Positions 1 to 11,215 of a stretch of DNA of 64,000 nt are shown piece after piece; the first letter of the stretch is position 1, and each line of letters opens with the position of its first letter. The DNA is from Chalara sp. BL73 (lineage: Eukaryota > Ascomycota > Leotiomycetes > Helotiales). Position numbers and translations under genes: made by a program. The notes under the pieces were generated by a model that was given only the letters and a program-made list of their open reading frames with translations, did no database searches and had not been told where the DNA came from. Location of the stretch: the NCBI GenBank assembly GCA_918026815.1, contig CAKJVC010000210.1:242425-306424 (forward strand), written 5' to 3'.

Positions 1-264
1 ACTAACTAACTTGGAAGAAGCAGGTTGGTATATATACGCAATCGTGCCCCAAGCTACGGAATAGCATCTTCAAAGCACGCCATTTACCTTCAAAGGAGTT
101 AAGACCACGTGGTATATGAAAACTATAAGTACTGAGTTTGGTCTTGCACCATTTTAATACCTGCCTCATATCTCGCCAGCTTTCCCAACTGACCAATTCC
201 CCTCTCTCCTCAATATTTGCTCTCTCGCTGCTCGATATCCCAATAAACAATCGCAACTACCACC
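1..264. other. Left edge and upstream region of the DUF1993 gene
   Basis: No coding signal is seen here on either strand. The last ~150 bases are pyrimidine-rich (a run of CTCTCTCCTC and similar around 200-240), as is common just upstream of fungal start codons, and end in ACCACC directly before the ATG at 265. A TATAAGTA-like stretch lies near 124. It is most likely the promoter and 5' leader of the next gene. Confidence 0.4.
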
Positions 265-841
265 ATGCCTGCACTCACCCTCTACGACGCAACTGTCCCC
301 ACCTTCGTCAAGGGGCTGACGACCTTTGACCACCTGCTCACCAAGGCTGAAGAGTTCGCCAAGGAGAAGGGCATCGACGTCAACACCATCCCCCAGTGGC
401 GTCTAGTTGAAGACCAGTTTCCTTTCGCTTTCCAAGTCCAGAATGCCTCCAGGGCTGCCCAAGTTGGTGTCAATCGGCTGACTGGTGTTGAGTCGGCGGC
501 TTTTGAGAACAACGAGAAGACCATTGAGGACCTCCGCAAGCGCATTCAGAAGACGCTAGAACTGCTGAAGACCGTCGACGCCAAGACAGCCAATGCACGG
601 GAAGATGAGAAGGTTGATCTGTGAGTTTTCGCTGGGAAAATTGGACTAGAGGTCTTGTGCTGACTGATGTAGTCCACTGCCAGCTCAAGGCATAACTAAG
701 AGGATTATTGTCAGGGAGGGGCTCCTCAACCATAATCTCCCAAACTTCTATTTCCATATCTCTACTGGATATTCCATCCTCCGAGCGAAGGGGGTTCAGA
801 TTGGAAAAGGAGACTATCTGAATAGCTTTTTGGGTGTGTAG
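265..841 (+). CDS. DUF1993 family protein
   Basis: Two exons (265-620, 673-841) give 174 residues. The intron 621-672 starts GTGAGT and ends TGTAG; joining the exons keeps the frame (V-D-L then P-L). Exon 1 has the family's start (MPALTLYDATVPTFVKGL) and the conserved W-R-L-V-E-D-Q-F-P-F segment. Exon 2 restores the family's usual end: an L-P-N-F-Y-F-H-I-S-T-G-Y segment followed by I-L-R and a K-G-D-Y-L tail. Without exon 2 the protein would stop right after the splice site, so the two-exon model is well supported. DUF1993 proteins are small helical proteins of unknown biochemical role, common in ascomycetes and some bacteria. The ATG has ACCACC in front. No signal peptide or membrane segment is visible, so a cytosolic location is inferred. 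Confidence 0.9.
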
Positions 842-2574
842 ATGTATTATCGTTGCTGAGGAAGGATAACGTTGGTTCGTATGGACATGTGATGATGCAA
901 GGCTGATTCCGAGCATCCGCTGTGACGAATGGGTGGTGCCCGTGGAATCTGTTATCCTAAGGCCTTAAGCATATCTAAAACATCCGCAGAGCAATCAAAA
1001 AGTAAAATGAGCAAGTATACAGATCAGCCATGTGAAACACGACTGTAGCACGGATGAGGCTCGTTGAAGTGAGAAGAGATATTGGTGCTTGATTTGAGAA
1101 AGCCAGTGTGCTTCTATCCGATCATTTCCCCATGACTTGTGCCATGGTGGGGCATTGTTGAAGAAGCCATGAGGATTCCCTCCTATAGCCAGGTTGTCAA
1201 GGCACAAATATCCCTGAGGGCTTAGCCACGTTGTTTCAGGACATTACTGAAAGATATAGGTTCTGGGTATGTGTGGCTCTGCTCTGTCGCCCTAGGTGCT
1301 ATACTCTCATAAGGATCATTGTGGAGGGGGTAAAGGTGCTCTCTTCTCGGAGACGTAAGAAAGCACCACTCGCTGATTCGAAAAGCATTGCCCAAGTTGG
1401 GCACCTCGACAGGTGCATGGCTGAATCATAGGTCTTTGCCGAAACTTGAGGCTTGACCATTGATCCTGCTCATAAGTTGAGTCTTTGTCGAGCTTGAAGA
1501 TGGCATGAGGCAACATGTGTTGTACTAATTGGCCACAATTGGAGCGTGTATATTACAAGAATTTGTACTTTTAAGAAGGCACAGAACCAGATGTCTATAA
1601 AAAGATGGAAAGGTCCAGGATGGAAGAGTTGACAAAGATAGGGGGGAATTAGACAATCTTTGTCGTCAGCTGAGGGGTAATCGCAACCCTTGATATGCAG
1701 GGTTACTGACGCATGATGATTCATATACCAATCAAAACTCATGCTGGCCAGCATAATGGGAGAATACTACGTGAACGAAGTTGCCGGGATGCCGAGATGG
1801 TGGGATCAGACTGAAAGGAAAAGGAGACAAGCATTGCCAAGGAAGTGTATCCCGGCTTGGCTGAAGCTTCTTTCCCGACCATGGCGTCTCGATCGCCAGG
1901 TCCAAACGTCCTGTGGCGATGCAGCATGAACTAAGGTTTGTGCCTGGCTTTGGCTTGAGGACTCTTCGTGATACCTATACACAATCAACTTAAGGCGAGA
2001 GCAAATCGGAATGATCCATGAGATGGTCGATTTGGAGACAGGCGCTCAACAGATTCGTTCTTGCTCGAGTCATAAACTTCCCAGGCAGAAGACCAGGAAT
2101 GCGTGGTGGCGTGGAAACCAAGTTTGACGAGAGACTTCCCGGGTGGAGTTGCTGAGTGGCTTTCGTGACGCCAATCGTATCTGGCCCCGAAACTCTTAGA
2201 TCGTGGATAAGAGTTTGTCGCATGAAGATGCAAGTTGAGACAGCTTTGCCGTCTACGCGCGTGCATCGTATTGGTCTTAGCGTGAGGAGAAATTTAGGAA
2301 GGCTTCAGCTGTTCAGGTAAAGAAGGGATTCGTGACACCATGAATGGCCAATAGCTATCGAATCTGGTTAATAAGTGCATTAGTGATGGTCATGGCGACG
2401 CCTATTGTGTCATGGGAGCTGAGGGGTGGCCGCTGAAAAGATAAATACCTCCAGAGCCCACCCAAGCTTGATTACGAGTCTCGACCACAATCACACCAGC
2501 TTTGGTATTCTTGACAACAGTCTGTACTTCTATATCCTTTGAATTCATCAGCAATCCAATACCAATTAGACACA
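842..2574. other. Intergenic region, no gene recognised
   Basis: The frames open here (for example 470-916 and 1985-2266 on the minus strand) have no domain I recognise and no splice structure supporting them. The last ~140 bases are the promoter and leader of the CipC-like gene. Confidence 0.5.
2441..2449 (+). promoter_or_regulatory. Possible TATA element of the CipC-like gene
   Basis: The sequence GATAAATACC lies about 130 bases before the ATG at 2575, and the stretch in between is rich in pyrimidines and CAAT/CACA motifs, as expected for a leader. Position and sequence are the only support. Confidence 0.3.
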
Positions 2575-3067
2575 ATGGTTTTCGGCTGGGGTAAGCTTTT
2601 CCACTACCTTATCGTCCTCCATCCTGATGATTCTCGGACACAACGAAGGCGGGAAGAGAATTCAATGCTAATCAGGGCATAGGGGAATCCGAGAGAGCCT
2701 ACAACGACGTTCAACAGGGTGACCATCAGGCTAGTTTCGGACACGAAGTGCTAGCGGGAGCGGCTTCCTTCACAGCGTTCAAAGTTTTCGAGGACAGGCA
2801 ACGTGCAGAAGGTGGGAGATTTGCTATGCTAATCTGACACAAGGACTATTGGCTAATCTGCAACACGCAGGCAAGCCCGTATCCCATCAATTCGCCAAAG
2901 AACTCCTTGTGGGTTTCGCTGGCGCGGAAGTCGACAAGCTTGCGGAAACCAAAGGATTGGACTTCGTGGACCGCGAAAGAGCTAAGCACCATGCCAGAGA
3001 ACAAGTAGAGAACTTGTATGATCAGCACTACGTTCAAAATCACGGCGCCGATCAATACGATCCGTAG
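2575..3067 (+). CDS. CipC-like (DUF3759) stress/antibiotic-response protein
   Basis: Three exons (2575-2590, 2683-2811, 2871-3067) give 113 residues. The introns have GTAAGC..CATAG and GTGGGA..CGCAG ends, and the second has a GCTAATCTGAC branch region. The first exon codes only MVFGWG. The joined protein has the CipC signature: an H-E-V-L-A-G-A-A-S-F segment, then G-K-P-V-S-H, then K-E-L-L-V-G-F-A-G-A, then E-T-K-G-L-D-F with an R-E-R-A-K-H-H-A-R-E-Q helix. The family is named after the concanamycin-induced protein of Aspergillus nidulans; its biochemical function is not known, but members are strongly induced by stress and during host colonisation. The length matches the family. The 16-nt first exon makes automated models prone to miss the true start. 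Confidence 0.92.
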
Positions 3068-3627
3068 GTAGCATTCATGCGGAACTGTCCACAGGAGCTG
3101 ATTTGTATATTTAGAAACCAGTACGGGCCGCCAAGAGAGATCGAGAACTACCGAAACTGAGCTCATGGTGACTTGAGAGGCCAAGGCTACAATGTCGTAT
3201 GGATACAGATAACATAGTCTGCGAGGCTTACATGGATAGAACTGAAATAGATCCATTGTGATGGATCTGGGCCAGTCTTTTCTCTTTTTGATTTATGATT
3301 AGCTAGAGAATGTCGTCGTTGAGCTTACGGATCATATCAATATATCAATTCTCTCGTAGTGTTTCCGCGCATATGCTACTTTTGTTTCTTCGCATAGTAT
3401 ATTCTGCTATCCTTAGGCACAACATTTAAGTTGTTGTTCTTGTGCTTCTCCCATCCAGTTTCCTTCATGCGACACCTTGCCAAGACGTCACCATTCGCCA
3501 AGCTATTTAGATAGAGCTCCAATTGACCTTCCACTCTGGTCTTCCACTTTCCGTGCTCACACAGCTCCAAAACACCTACCATCTCTAGCCTCTCTGTACT
3601 ATACTGAAGTCGCCCAAATTATTCAAG
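3068..3627. other. 3' region of the CipC-like gene and promoter of the aminopeptidase gene
   Basis: No coding frame with recognisable content. The minus-strand frame 2846-3256 is a shadow of the CipC-like last exon. The last 100 bases are pyrimidine-rich and lead to the ATG at 3628. Confidence 0.45.
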
Positions 3628-5549
3628 ATGGTTAAGAACTTGAAGAGCAAATCTTCTAACCTGCAGGCAAAGATGTCTAATGCTGCTCCCCAAGGCAGCG
3701 CCACTGACCGAACAGGACACCTTCGTTCGTGGGCGAGTGAGCAACATTTGCCTTTCGTGCCTATGAGCTACAATGGTCCCGAGGGAGCTGTACGATCAAG
3801 AGCGTTTCCGACAAATGCGCAGAGCCACGGTTCCCCAGTTCCATCCTCGTTGGCGCACGATGAAGCCACAGAGACAGACTACTATACGTATCTTGCGCAA
3901 ACCCGGAACACAACGTGGGGTTCAAATATTTCTCTTGAATCTGGATCCGCGCAGAGAAAAGCGCCCGGATTAAGCTTATATGAGAACTACTTGGAGCGTC
4001 AAAAGGCTGGAGGCTACCGAAGCTTTGTTCCGCCATCCATTCCCACGGTTCTAGGAGGGGAGAATAAGCTCAAAAGTCCAGAAGCATACACTGAACCTTT
4101 CATTCGATTTATGACAGAGAACCCAACCGTCTGGCACGCCGTTGCTGCATTTGAGGACAGGTTGACAAAAGCCGGATTCAAGAAGGTATAGCCACAGATG
4201 TCTGCTGCCTGATGTCGCTAATTTGTTTGCAGCTTTCAGAACGCAAGACATGGAACGATGAACTCACTCAAGGTGGCAAATACTTCACCTCACGAAATGG
4301 CACCGCCCTCATCGCGTTCACAGTTGGCGACGCATACAAGAGTGGGAATGGCGTTGCGATGGCTGCGGGCCACGTGGATGCTTTGAGTGCACGACTGAAG
4401 CCCATATCAAACAAGAGAACCACAGGTGGTTATGTCCAACTTGGAGTTGCCCCGTACTCTGGTGGCCTCAACTCAACATGGTGGGATCGAGACTTGGGCA
4501 TAGGCGGCCGCGTTATTGTGAAGGATCATGAGACGGGCAAGATTTCCTCAAAACTTGTAAAGCTTGGCTGGCCAATTGCGAAAATACCGACACTTGCTCC
4601 TCACTTTGGTGTTGGGATGATGGGACAATCTAACAAAGAGACACAGATGGTTCCTATCATTGGCCTTGATTCCTCCGATGCATCATCGGCGGCTGAAGGC
4701 TTTGCCAATCTGACTCTCGGTGAAGTCGGCTCCTTTGCTGCAACACAGCCTCCAAAACTCGTGAAAGCGATCGCCGGGGAGTTGTCAATTACTGACTATT
4801 CTTCAATCATCAACTGGGAATTAGAACTTTTCGATACCGCCCCAGCTCAGACCATTGGCTTGGATAAGGAACTCATATCCGCTGGTAGAATAGATGATAA
4901 GGTCTGCTCGTGGGCCGCAGTTGAGGGTTTGCTCGCGTCTGCTGCCGATCCAGTTGAAGGAGATGGCATCGTTAAGCTTGTCGGCGTATTTGATGACGAA
5001 GAGATTGGAAGTTTGTTGCGTCAAGGTGCGAGGGGGAACTTCCTCCCTAGCGTCATCGAGCGTATCACCGAATCCTTTGCTCCATCGGGAACGCTCAGCG
5101 GCGCAAACCTTCTCTCGCAGACCTACGCAAACTCTTTCCTTCTTTCTGCCGATGTCACTCACGCTTTTAACCCCAACTTCCCAGCCTCTTATGAATCTTC
5201 TCACGCTCCACGTCTAAATGTTGGACTGTGTATTGCTGCCGACTCCAACGGACACATGACTACTGACAGTGTTTCGACTGCACTTCTTACTCGCATCGCA
5301 GAGAAATCCGACAATAAGCTGCAATTATTTACGATCCGCAATGATAGCCGCAGTGGAGGAACGGTTGGCCCAATGCTGTCATCAGCTATGGGTGTTCGAG
5401 CAATTGATGCCGGTATTCCGCAGTTGAGCATGCACAGTATTAGAGCTACGATTGGTGACAAAGATCCTGGGCTGGGGGTGAAAATCTTTGCTGGCTACTT
5501 TGATAATTTCGAGGCGGTAGATGCAGAGTTTGATCAAACGATGGGATGA
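3628..5549 (+). CDS. APE1: M18 vacuolar aminopeptidase, Ape1/Lap4 type
   Basis: Two exons (3628-4185, 4233-5549) give 624 residues. The 47-nt intron runs GTATAG..TTGCAG, phase 0. The protein follows yeast Ape1 closely from about residue 150: A-G-H-V-D-A-L (first zinc-ligand segment; yeast has S-H-V-D-A), G-R-I-D-D-K (the Asp ligand), V-F-D-D-E-E-I-G-S-L (Glu catalytic base and ligand), S-A-D-V-T-H-A-F-N-P-N-F, and the late S-M-H-S-I-R-A (His ligand). M18 enzymes remove N-terminal residues; Ape1 assembles as a dodecamer and reaches the vacuole by the Cvt/autophagy route. The ~150-residue N-terminal region is longer than in yeast (about 514 residues in all), is low in hydrophobics and rich in Ser/Pro, and I cannot align it with the yeast propeptide by eye. 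If the start is correct it may carry the targeting information. An internal ATG at residue 16 is an alternative start. Confidence 0.9.
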
Positions 5550-6812
5550 GCATGCTTGAGATACCATAGACGTTAAGTTGAGCACACGTATTTATAGACA
5601 TTAGAAGCACAAATTAGTCATATATAGCTAACACTTCCAAATCCACAAGAACAAGATATATAACGATCTATTATGCATGCCACACGAGAGCAGCATCGTT
5701 GCGCAAAATGCTGTTTTCCTCTGCATGGTGCAATACTAGTTTTCTACCATTTCACTGTCTCCCTCTTCACGATATTCTATTCTACGCGGCTACCAATTTC
5801 GTACTTCTTTGTGTTCCGAAGACCGAACTTCACCGTGTCGGTATCACAGAACATTGCACAACGCATGCCCGAGCCAGGGTAGGTCCTGTTTCCACAACGA
5901 ATATTTCCCTCAGGGACCCTGGGAAACGCGGGGCCTTTATCGCCAAAAGCCGCCTCTCTGCGAGACCTGCTCTGCGGTTCCGTCCTCCAATCCGCCCGTT
6001 CGAGGCCCGCCTTGGCGCCTCCAATCCGCCTTTCGAGATTCGCAATATCCTACCGATGCCATGCTCTGGCGCTAGGTAATATATCTTTCGTGACCCGGGC
6101 GGGACGGCCTTGGCGTCGGGGAACTGTGGTGGTGTGTAGGGGGTGTTATATGTTTCCGCTAATCCAGGCGCAGCTTTTGGACTGTCGACCGGGAATGAAT
6201 AGTTGGATGCCGAGACGGGAACGCTCTATCCCGCCGCTAACAGCGCTGGTAACTGTTGTTGGGAGGAGCTGGCTAACGTGGTATGTTCCATATCGCGTGT
6301 TTCGTTTTAAAAGACTAGAGCTGATACTGGGCTTTATGGGATATTGTTGGCGGCTGCACAATAACGCCTTGGAGGGCTTTGCAAAGGGCCATGCTTGGAC
6401 GGCTGCGCCTGGTTTTTGAGGATCGCGGTTCTGCGAGATAGATATAGACTGGCGATTGAGCAATCTCTTGCGGCTAGTGCATAGATTTTACGTAATAACA
6501 TGATATATGACGTTCAATTCCTTCTCCGTGATACTAAGGCATCTCTTGCGTGGACAAGTACGCATGGCTTGATTGTAAGTGGAAATATGCACGCGCAAGG
6601 GAACACTCACGTTTGAGCTTGCATAGGTTTGGATCTAGGAACAGAAGCTCTCGCATATGGACAACTCTATATTGTGCGTCGCTATAAATCAAGCTGGAAA
6701 ACAAATAGAACCGTTACAAAAAATTGCCTGCCAATGCTTCCATGCTCCTTCCTTTTTCGACTCCGTCTCCAAATAAATGCTATGGTATTCCTTGAGAAAA
6801 TCAATTCTATAA
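5550..6812. other. Intergenic region with a GC-rich stretch and a short direct repeat
   Basis: No recognised gene. Between about 5,880 and 6,300 the DNA is clearly more GC-rich than its surroundings and several frames stay open (6012-6419 plus, 5699-6079 plus), but their translations are rich in Arg, Pro, Trp and Cys with no domain pattern, typical of chance frames in GC-rich DNA. A 13-bp direct repeat CCTCCAATCCGCC occurs at 5984-5996 and 6018-6030, both copies followed shortly by TTCGAG. A non-coding RNA or an old element is possible; nothing decides it. Confidence 0.4.
5984..6030. repeat. 13-bp direct repeat, 34 bp apart
   Basis: CCTCCAATCCGCC is present twice, at 5984-5996 and 6018-6030, in the same orientation; TTCGAG follows two bases after the first copy and two bases after the second. 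It lies in the GC-rich intergenic patch. Confidence 0.6.
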
Positions 6813-9505
6813 CTAACCAGAAGCAGTCTTGTATTCATCGTAGGCCTTTTTCTGAGCCTCCCAGGCCTTGACATGTTTCTTGGCGGCACTCTTTGGTATG
6901 TCTTTTCCATCCTTGAGCTTTGTAGGGATGCCTCGCTCATCCCATGCAGAGAACTGCCTTATTGTCAGAATTTCATGGAAAATTAAGGATAACAATATGT
7001 TACGAACCTCATCAGTTTTAAACAAATCGGAAGGCGCAATCTTCGCTCTCTCGGCTCTCTCGGCATCAAGTTTTGCTTTTTCGGCCTTCTGCGCTTCCTT
7101 CTGCGCAAGTTTTTGTGCAAGTTTGTCGGCCTTCTCTTGCTGTTGGGCAAGTAGCTCTTCCTTAGGTATAAACTTAATCAATGAATCTTGCTCTTGCTTA
7201 TTTGTATCAACACCACGATCCTCAAGGTAAACTCCAAGATTTGTAAGGTCAACGTCACGGATCTTGTCTGACAATTCAAGGAGCTCCTTCTTCAGTTCTG
7301 GTGCTGGAGGGGGCTTGGAGCTTGCGAATTTCCGCAACAATCCTCGAAGAGTGGACACCGCTCGGAGATACGGATATGAGAGAACTTCAGGCTCCTTTTT
7401 ACCTGCTGTGGTGAGTGACTTAAACTCACTATTGATGTCGACTGCAAGAACTGCATCCACAGTGTCCGATTGCAGCTTCAGACTCTCGACTTTATCCTTC
7501 AGCTGTTGGTACACCTCCGCATATGGTGCAACAATCTGTTCTGGTGACACTTCTGCACCGTCAGAAGTTCTAGTCCAGCCTAGTCCATTATATGGTGTAG
7601 AAGCATTTTCGTCTAGACCAAATATCCCAACGATACGTGTAACCCAAATTCCCAGGCTCTTCAATCCAGAAATATCCAGTTCTGACTTCGGCTTGGACAT
7701 GTGTACGCTGGCTTTATTGATGAGCTCATCTATGATGCGCATTGCACGTGGCGTATCGAAGGAATCCTCTAAGGCGGATTTCATATCTTCTTCCGCCTTC
7801 TTAAGGACTAGTTGAAGCTCATCAGTCTCGGGACTAACCGAAAGGGTGCTCAGGTCGAGCTCGTCAGATGCGAGTACATGCGCCTTTACATTAATAAAAA
7901 AGTTCTGTAAATGTAAGTTTCATATCACTTGACTAAACACCCAGACTTACATTGACACTTGCTTCCCAACTTGAAGCCATCAGCCTCATATCGGGCGATA
8001 TCTCGACACCATCATTCCAACGGCCCAAGAGGAAAACTATTCGCATTCCTCGTGGTGTGTAGTCTGTTTTTAGAGCATCTTTAATGGTTTGGAAATTCTT
8101 CAACGATTTTGACATCTTTGAGCCAGCAATTGAAAGATGGCCCATGTGTAGAAAGTATTTCACCCAGATATGCTCATGGCCATGGTCACAATAATATGCT
8201 TCACTTTGAGCCAATTCATTGTCGTGGTGAGGAAATGCGAGATCAATACCTCCAGAATGAATATCCATCTGAGATCCTAACACATCAGATGCCATGACCG
8301 AGCACTCGATATGCCACCCTGGTCTACCCTCTCCCCACGGACTCGGCCAGCTAGGCTCTCCAGCTTTTGATTTTTTCCATAGAGCGAAGTCGCCTGCGCC
8401 TCGCTTGCCCCCCAGGCTCTTGCCCAATGACCCCTCACCTTCCTCCTGTAACGCCTTATCATTCCGGCTCTGGGGCCGTAATCGAGCATATGGGTTACCA
8501 GCTTTCTCGAACGCCGCAATGTCAAAATATACGGAGCCATCTGCCTCATAAGCGAATCCTTTCTGGATGATCTTCTCAACAAATGCTGCGATCTGGGGAA
8601 CATAAGCGGTGACTCGAGTGATAGTATCTGGCCTTAAGACATTCAGCGCATCCATGTCCTCCATAAATTGGGTCTCCCAGTACTCTGTTACATCTGTCCA
8701 AGTCTTGTGATCTTTCGCATCCACGGTCTCCTTGTACAGTGAATCCAAATAAGGCAGCAGAATCTCATCGGCACCACCAAACACTTTCTTTTCCTTTATG
8801 GCGTCGGTAGCAGCAGTCAGATTGCTGAGATGCATCTTCATTTTAGCTTCATCGTCCCCAGGCTTGCCTTCCCCACTAAGCGTACCACCCGCCAGAACCT
8901 TTCCATATACCTTATCCCGTGTTGTCGCATAATTGTCTGGGCCAAGAACCTTTCCATCAGACGTCTTCAGTAATTCTGGGAGATTCCCTTTCGCGTATGC
9001 CTCAAAGGCTTGCGCAGCCAGTTCTGATAACTCTGCCTCTGTGTAAGCCTTGGATTTCTCTAATTCGAGTAATTTTTGTCTGCGCGCCCGCAATATAATC
9101 TAGCATTTTTAATGTCAACGTTGGTTTGAATTTGGCGGGGCACTGACGCTTAAGGGGAGGGGCACCTACCTTGTCATCAACATCCGTAATGTTCATAACA
9201 AAATTCACTTTGAAATTGAAGTAGTTAAGCATAATCCGTCGAATGATATCCGTGGATACATAATTGCGCGCATGACCCAAGTGGGAATGATCGTAAACTG
9301 TCGGTCCGCAGGCGTACCAGGACACCTTTCCCTCGTCAATTGGGATAAAAGGCACAGCCTGTCCTGGCTTCAAAGAATTGTGAAGCTTCAATTGCGCCAT
9401 GGTTCGTGAAGGGGCAGTACTATATGCGCGAACAAAATGGGCATGAGGAGAAGAAGAAGCAAAAGAAGAAAAGAGTCGTGTAAGTCGAAAGGAATTCAGC
9501 AGCAT
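6813..9505 (-). CDS. CRS1: Cysteinyl-tRNA synthetase, dual mitochondrial/cytosolic
   Basis: Four exons on the minus strand (9505-9170, 9099-7951, 7904-7008, 6953-6813) give 840 residues. All junctions are phase 0. The last intron (6954-7007) is 54 nt and free of stops, so an unspliced frame would add 18 spurious residues; removing it restores F-K-T-D-E-F-S-A-W-D-E. Signature motifs: [10 protein letters not shown] then H-S-H-L-G-H-A (HIGH), G-W-H-I-E-C-S (zinc site), [10 protein letters not shown], and G-S-K-M-S-K-S (KMSKS). The enzyme charges tRNA-Cys. Residues 1-35 are rich in Arg, Ser and Phe and lack acidic residues, as in a mitochondrial presequence; residue 36 is a second in-frame Met (9400-9398) whose protein, 805 residues, begins like a cytosolic enzyme. 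Two starts feeding two compartments is inferred. The gene is divergent from TRM61 with about 200 bp between the ATGs. Confidence 0.95.
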
Positions 9506-9709
9506 TCAGGCGATATGCAGGATGAAGGCTGAGTGAGTCAAAATAGTTTTGGAACGATGACTCCAATTTGATTCTCCAGGGGTCGCCAAGCCCTAGCCTT
9601 GCCCGCACAGGCCACCAAGGCTGAATCTTCAATTTCTTCTTGCAAAAAGATAAATAATATCAAGTACCAACCAGGCTGTTTTCCTCCAAGTTATATAAAA
9701 GCACCCAAC
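9506..9709. promoter_or_regulatory. Shared promoter of the CysRS and TRM61 genes
   Basis: The start codons of the two divergent genes are 204 bp apart. The TRM61 side has GTTATATAAAAGC at about 9690-9702, TATA-like but only some 10-20 bp before the ATG at 9710, so it may lie in the leader. Both genes act on tRNA, which makes shared control plausible, but only the arrangement is seen. Confidence 0.45.
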
Positions 9710-11215
9710 ATGCCGGTGAAATCTTCACCCTTCCTTCACCCAGGCACAGTTGCGCAGGCTGGAAAGCTCTCTATTATTCATCTCAAGCGTGACCTTCAAT
9801 TGCCCACAGTACTCAAGGAGCATGACGATGACCATGAGGGGTATGCGGAGGGCAAGGTCGTGAACACACGATTTGGCTCATTTCCACATAGCACATTGAT
9901 TGGACAGCCATGGGGGACTCAGATCATAGCATCAAAGGTCGACACAGGCTCGAGAGGAAGGAGAATCAAGGAATTGGAGAAGAAACGAAAGCGCAACGGT
10001 CCACAAGCCGAAGACACATCGAGTAAGAGACAAAAGACTGGGGAAGATGGATATACAGAAGCAGTCATTGACGGCGCTGGCATAGGCAAGGAAGAGGTCG
10101 AAGCAGTTGCTGCTCAAAGTGGTTTTGCACATTTATTAGCACCAACACCAGAAAACTGGACAAGCTCTCTCCCTCATCGTACACAAGTCGTCTACACGCC
10201 AGACTATAGCTATATTCTACACCGAATACGGGCAAGACCAGGTTCAGCGCTTATTGAAGCTGGTGCGGGAAGTGGTTCTTTCACACATGCATCTGCTCGA
10301 GCAGTTTATCGTGGCTATCCGGAGACAGATGTGTTGCCGAATAAGCGTAGGAAGGTTGGTAAAGTCTGGAGCTATGAATTTCATGAGCAGCGTCACCAAA
10401 AACTTCAGGAAGAGATACGAGAACACGATCTAGAAGGAATTGTCGAGATCACGCATAGAGATGTATGCGAGGAAGGGTTTCTAGTGGACGGGCAAAGTCC
10501 CTGTGCCGATGCCATTTTCCTAGATCTGCCTGCACCATGGCTCGCTCTACCACATCTCGTTCGATCAAAACCCGGTTCGTTTGTGTCGCCACTTAATCCC
10601 TCAGCCCCTGTTCATATTTGCACTTTCTCTCCATGCATTGAGCAAGTTCAGAAGACGATGTCTGTGATGCGCCAGCTCGGATGGGTAGACATTGAAATGG
10701 TTGCGATTGCTCACAGGCGTTTAGAGATCCGCCGAGAACGAATTGGTATCGATAACGGTGCTCAACGTGGTCTTCAGACTGGTCCCGCTTCGGTCGATGA
10801 GGCTCTGCAACGCCTTCTTGAGGTTGAGGGCAACTTCAAGCTGTTCCACGAAACTGGTGCCAAGACAACAAGAAGAAAAGATAACCCAAATAACCGGGAG
10901 AAGATTATTGAAAGCTTGGTGGAGAGGAAGGTGTATAAGGAGGGAAAGCTGGTGCATCGAACAGAGCAAGAGGTAAAAAATCACACCAGTTATTTGGTCT
11001 TTGCCATCCTGCCTCAAGAGTGGACCGAGGAAGACGAGGCGAGAATGCGGAATCAGTGGCCTATTGAGATCCGACATGAAGTGGAGCCGCAGGCTGGTGG
11101 GCCTAATCCAATAAGCAAAAGAGCGCAGAAAAAAGCTGCGAAAGAGGCTGCGAAAAAAGCTTCTGGCGATAATCCCTCAATACTTGTTGATCGAACGGAT
11201 GCGACGACATCTTAA
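9710..11215 (+). CDS. TRM61: tRNA (adenine-58-N1)-methyltransferase catalytic subunit Trm61
   Basis: A single exon of 501 residues. I start it at the ATG at 9710: the frame is open 37 codons further up, but that part reads like leader sequence, while MPVKSSPFLHPG opens directly into the family's N-terminal domain. Visible: T-R-F-G-S-F-P-H with L-I-G-Q-P-W-G-T-Q-I, typical of Trm61/Gcd14; the SAM-binding loop L-I-E-A-G-A-G-S-G-S-F-T-H; and D-A-I-F-L-D-L-P-A-P-W (motif IV with the substrate-side D-L-P). Trm61 works with Trm6 in the nucleus to form m1A58 in the T-loop, which stabilises initiator tRNA-Met. Residues ~95-130 are a Lys/Arg-rich insert, K-K-R-K-R-N-G among it, that may be a nuclear signal. 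The C-terminus is Ala/Lys-rich. The family is usually about 380-500 residues, so this is at the long end. Confidence 0.95.
   Translation: MPVKSSPFLHPGTVAQAGKLSIIHLKRDLQLPTVLKEHDDDHEGYAEGKVVNTRFGSFPHSTLIGQPWGTQIIASKVDTGSRGRRIKELEKKRKRNGPQAEDTSSKRQKTGEDGYTEAVIDGAGIGKEEVEAVAAQSGFAHLLAPTPENWTSSLPHRTQVVYTPDYSYILHRIRARPGSALIEAGAGSGSFTHASARAVYRGYPETDVLPNKRRKVGKVWSYEFHEQRHQKLQEEIREHDLEGIVEITHRDVCEEGFLVDGQSPCADAIFLDLPAPWLALPHLVRSKPGSFVSPLNPSAPVHICTFSPCIEQVQKTMSVMRQLGWVDIEMVAIAHRRLEIRRERIGIDNGAQRGLQTGPASVDEALQRLLEVEGNFKLFHETGAKTTRRKDNPNNREKIIESLVERKVYKEGKLVHRTEQEVKNHTSYLVFAILPQEWTEEDEARMRNQWPIEIRHEVEPQAGGPNPISKRAQKKAAKEAAKKASGDNPSILVDRTDATTS

Noticed and set aside
470..916. 148-codon minus frame
   Set aside because: Antisense of the DUF1993 exons.
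6012..6419. 135-codon plus frame in GC-rich DNA
   Set aside because: Trp/Arg/Cys-heavy translation without pattern; stops are simply rare in GC-rich DNA.
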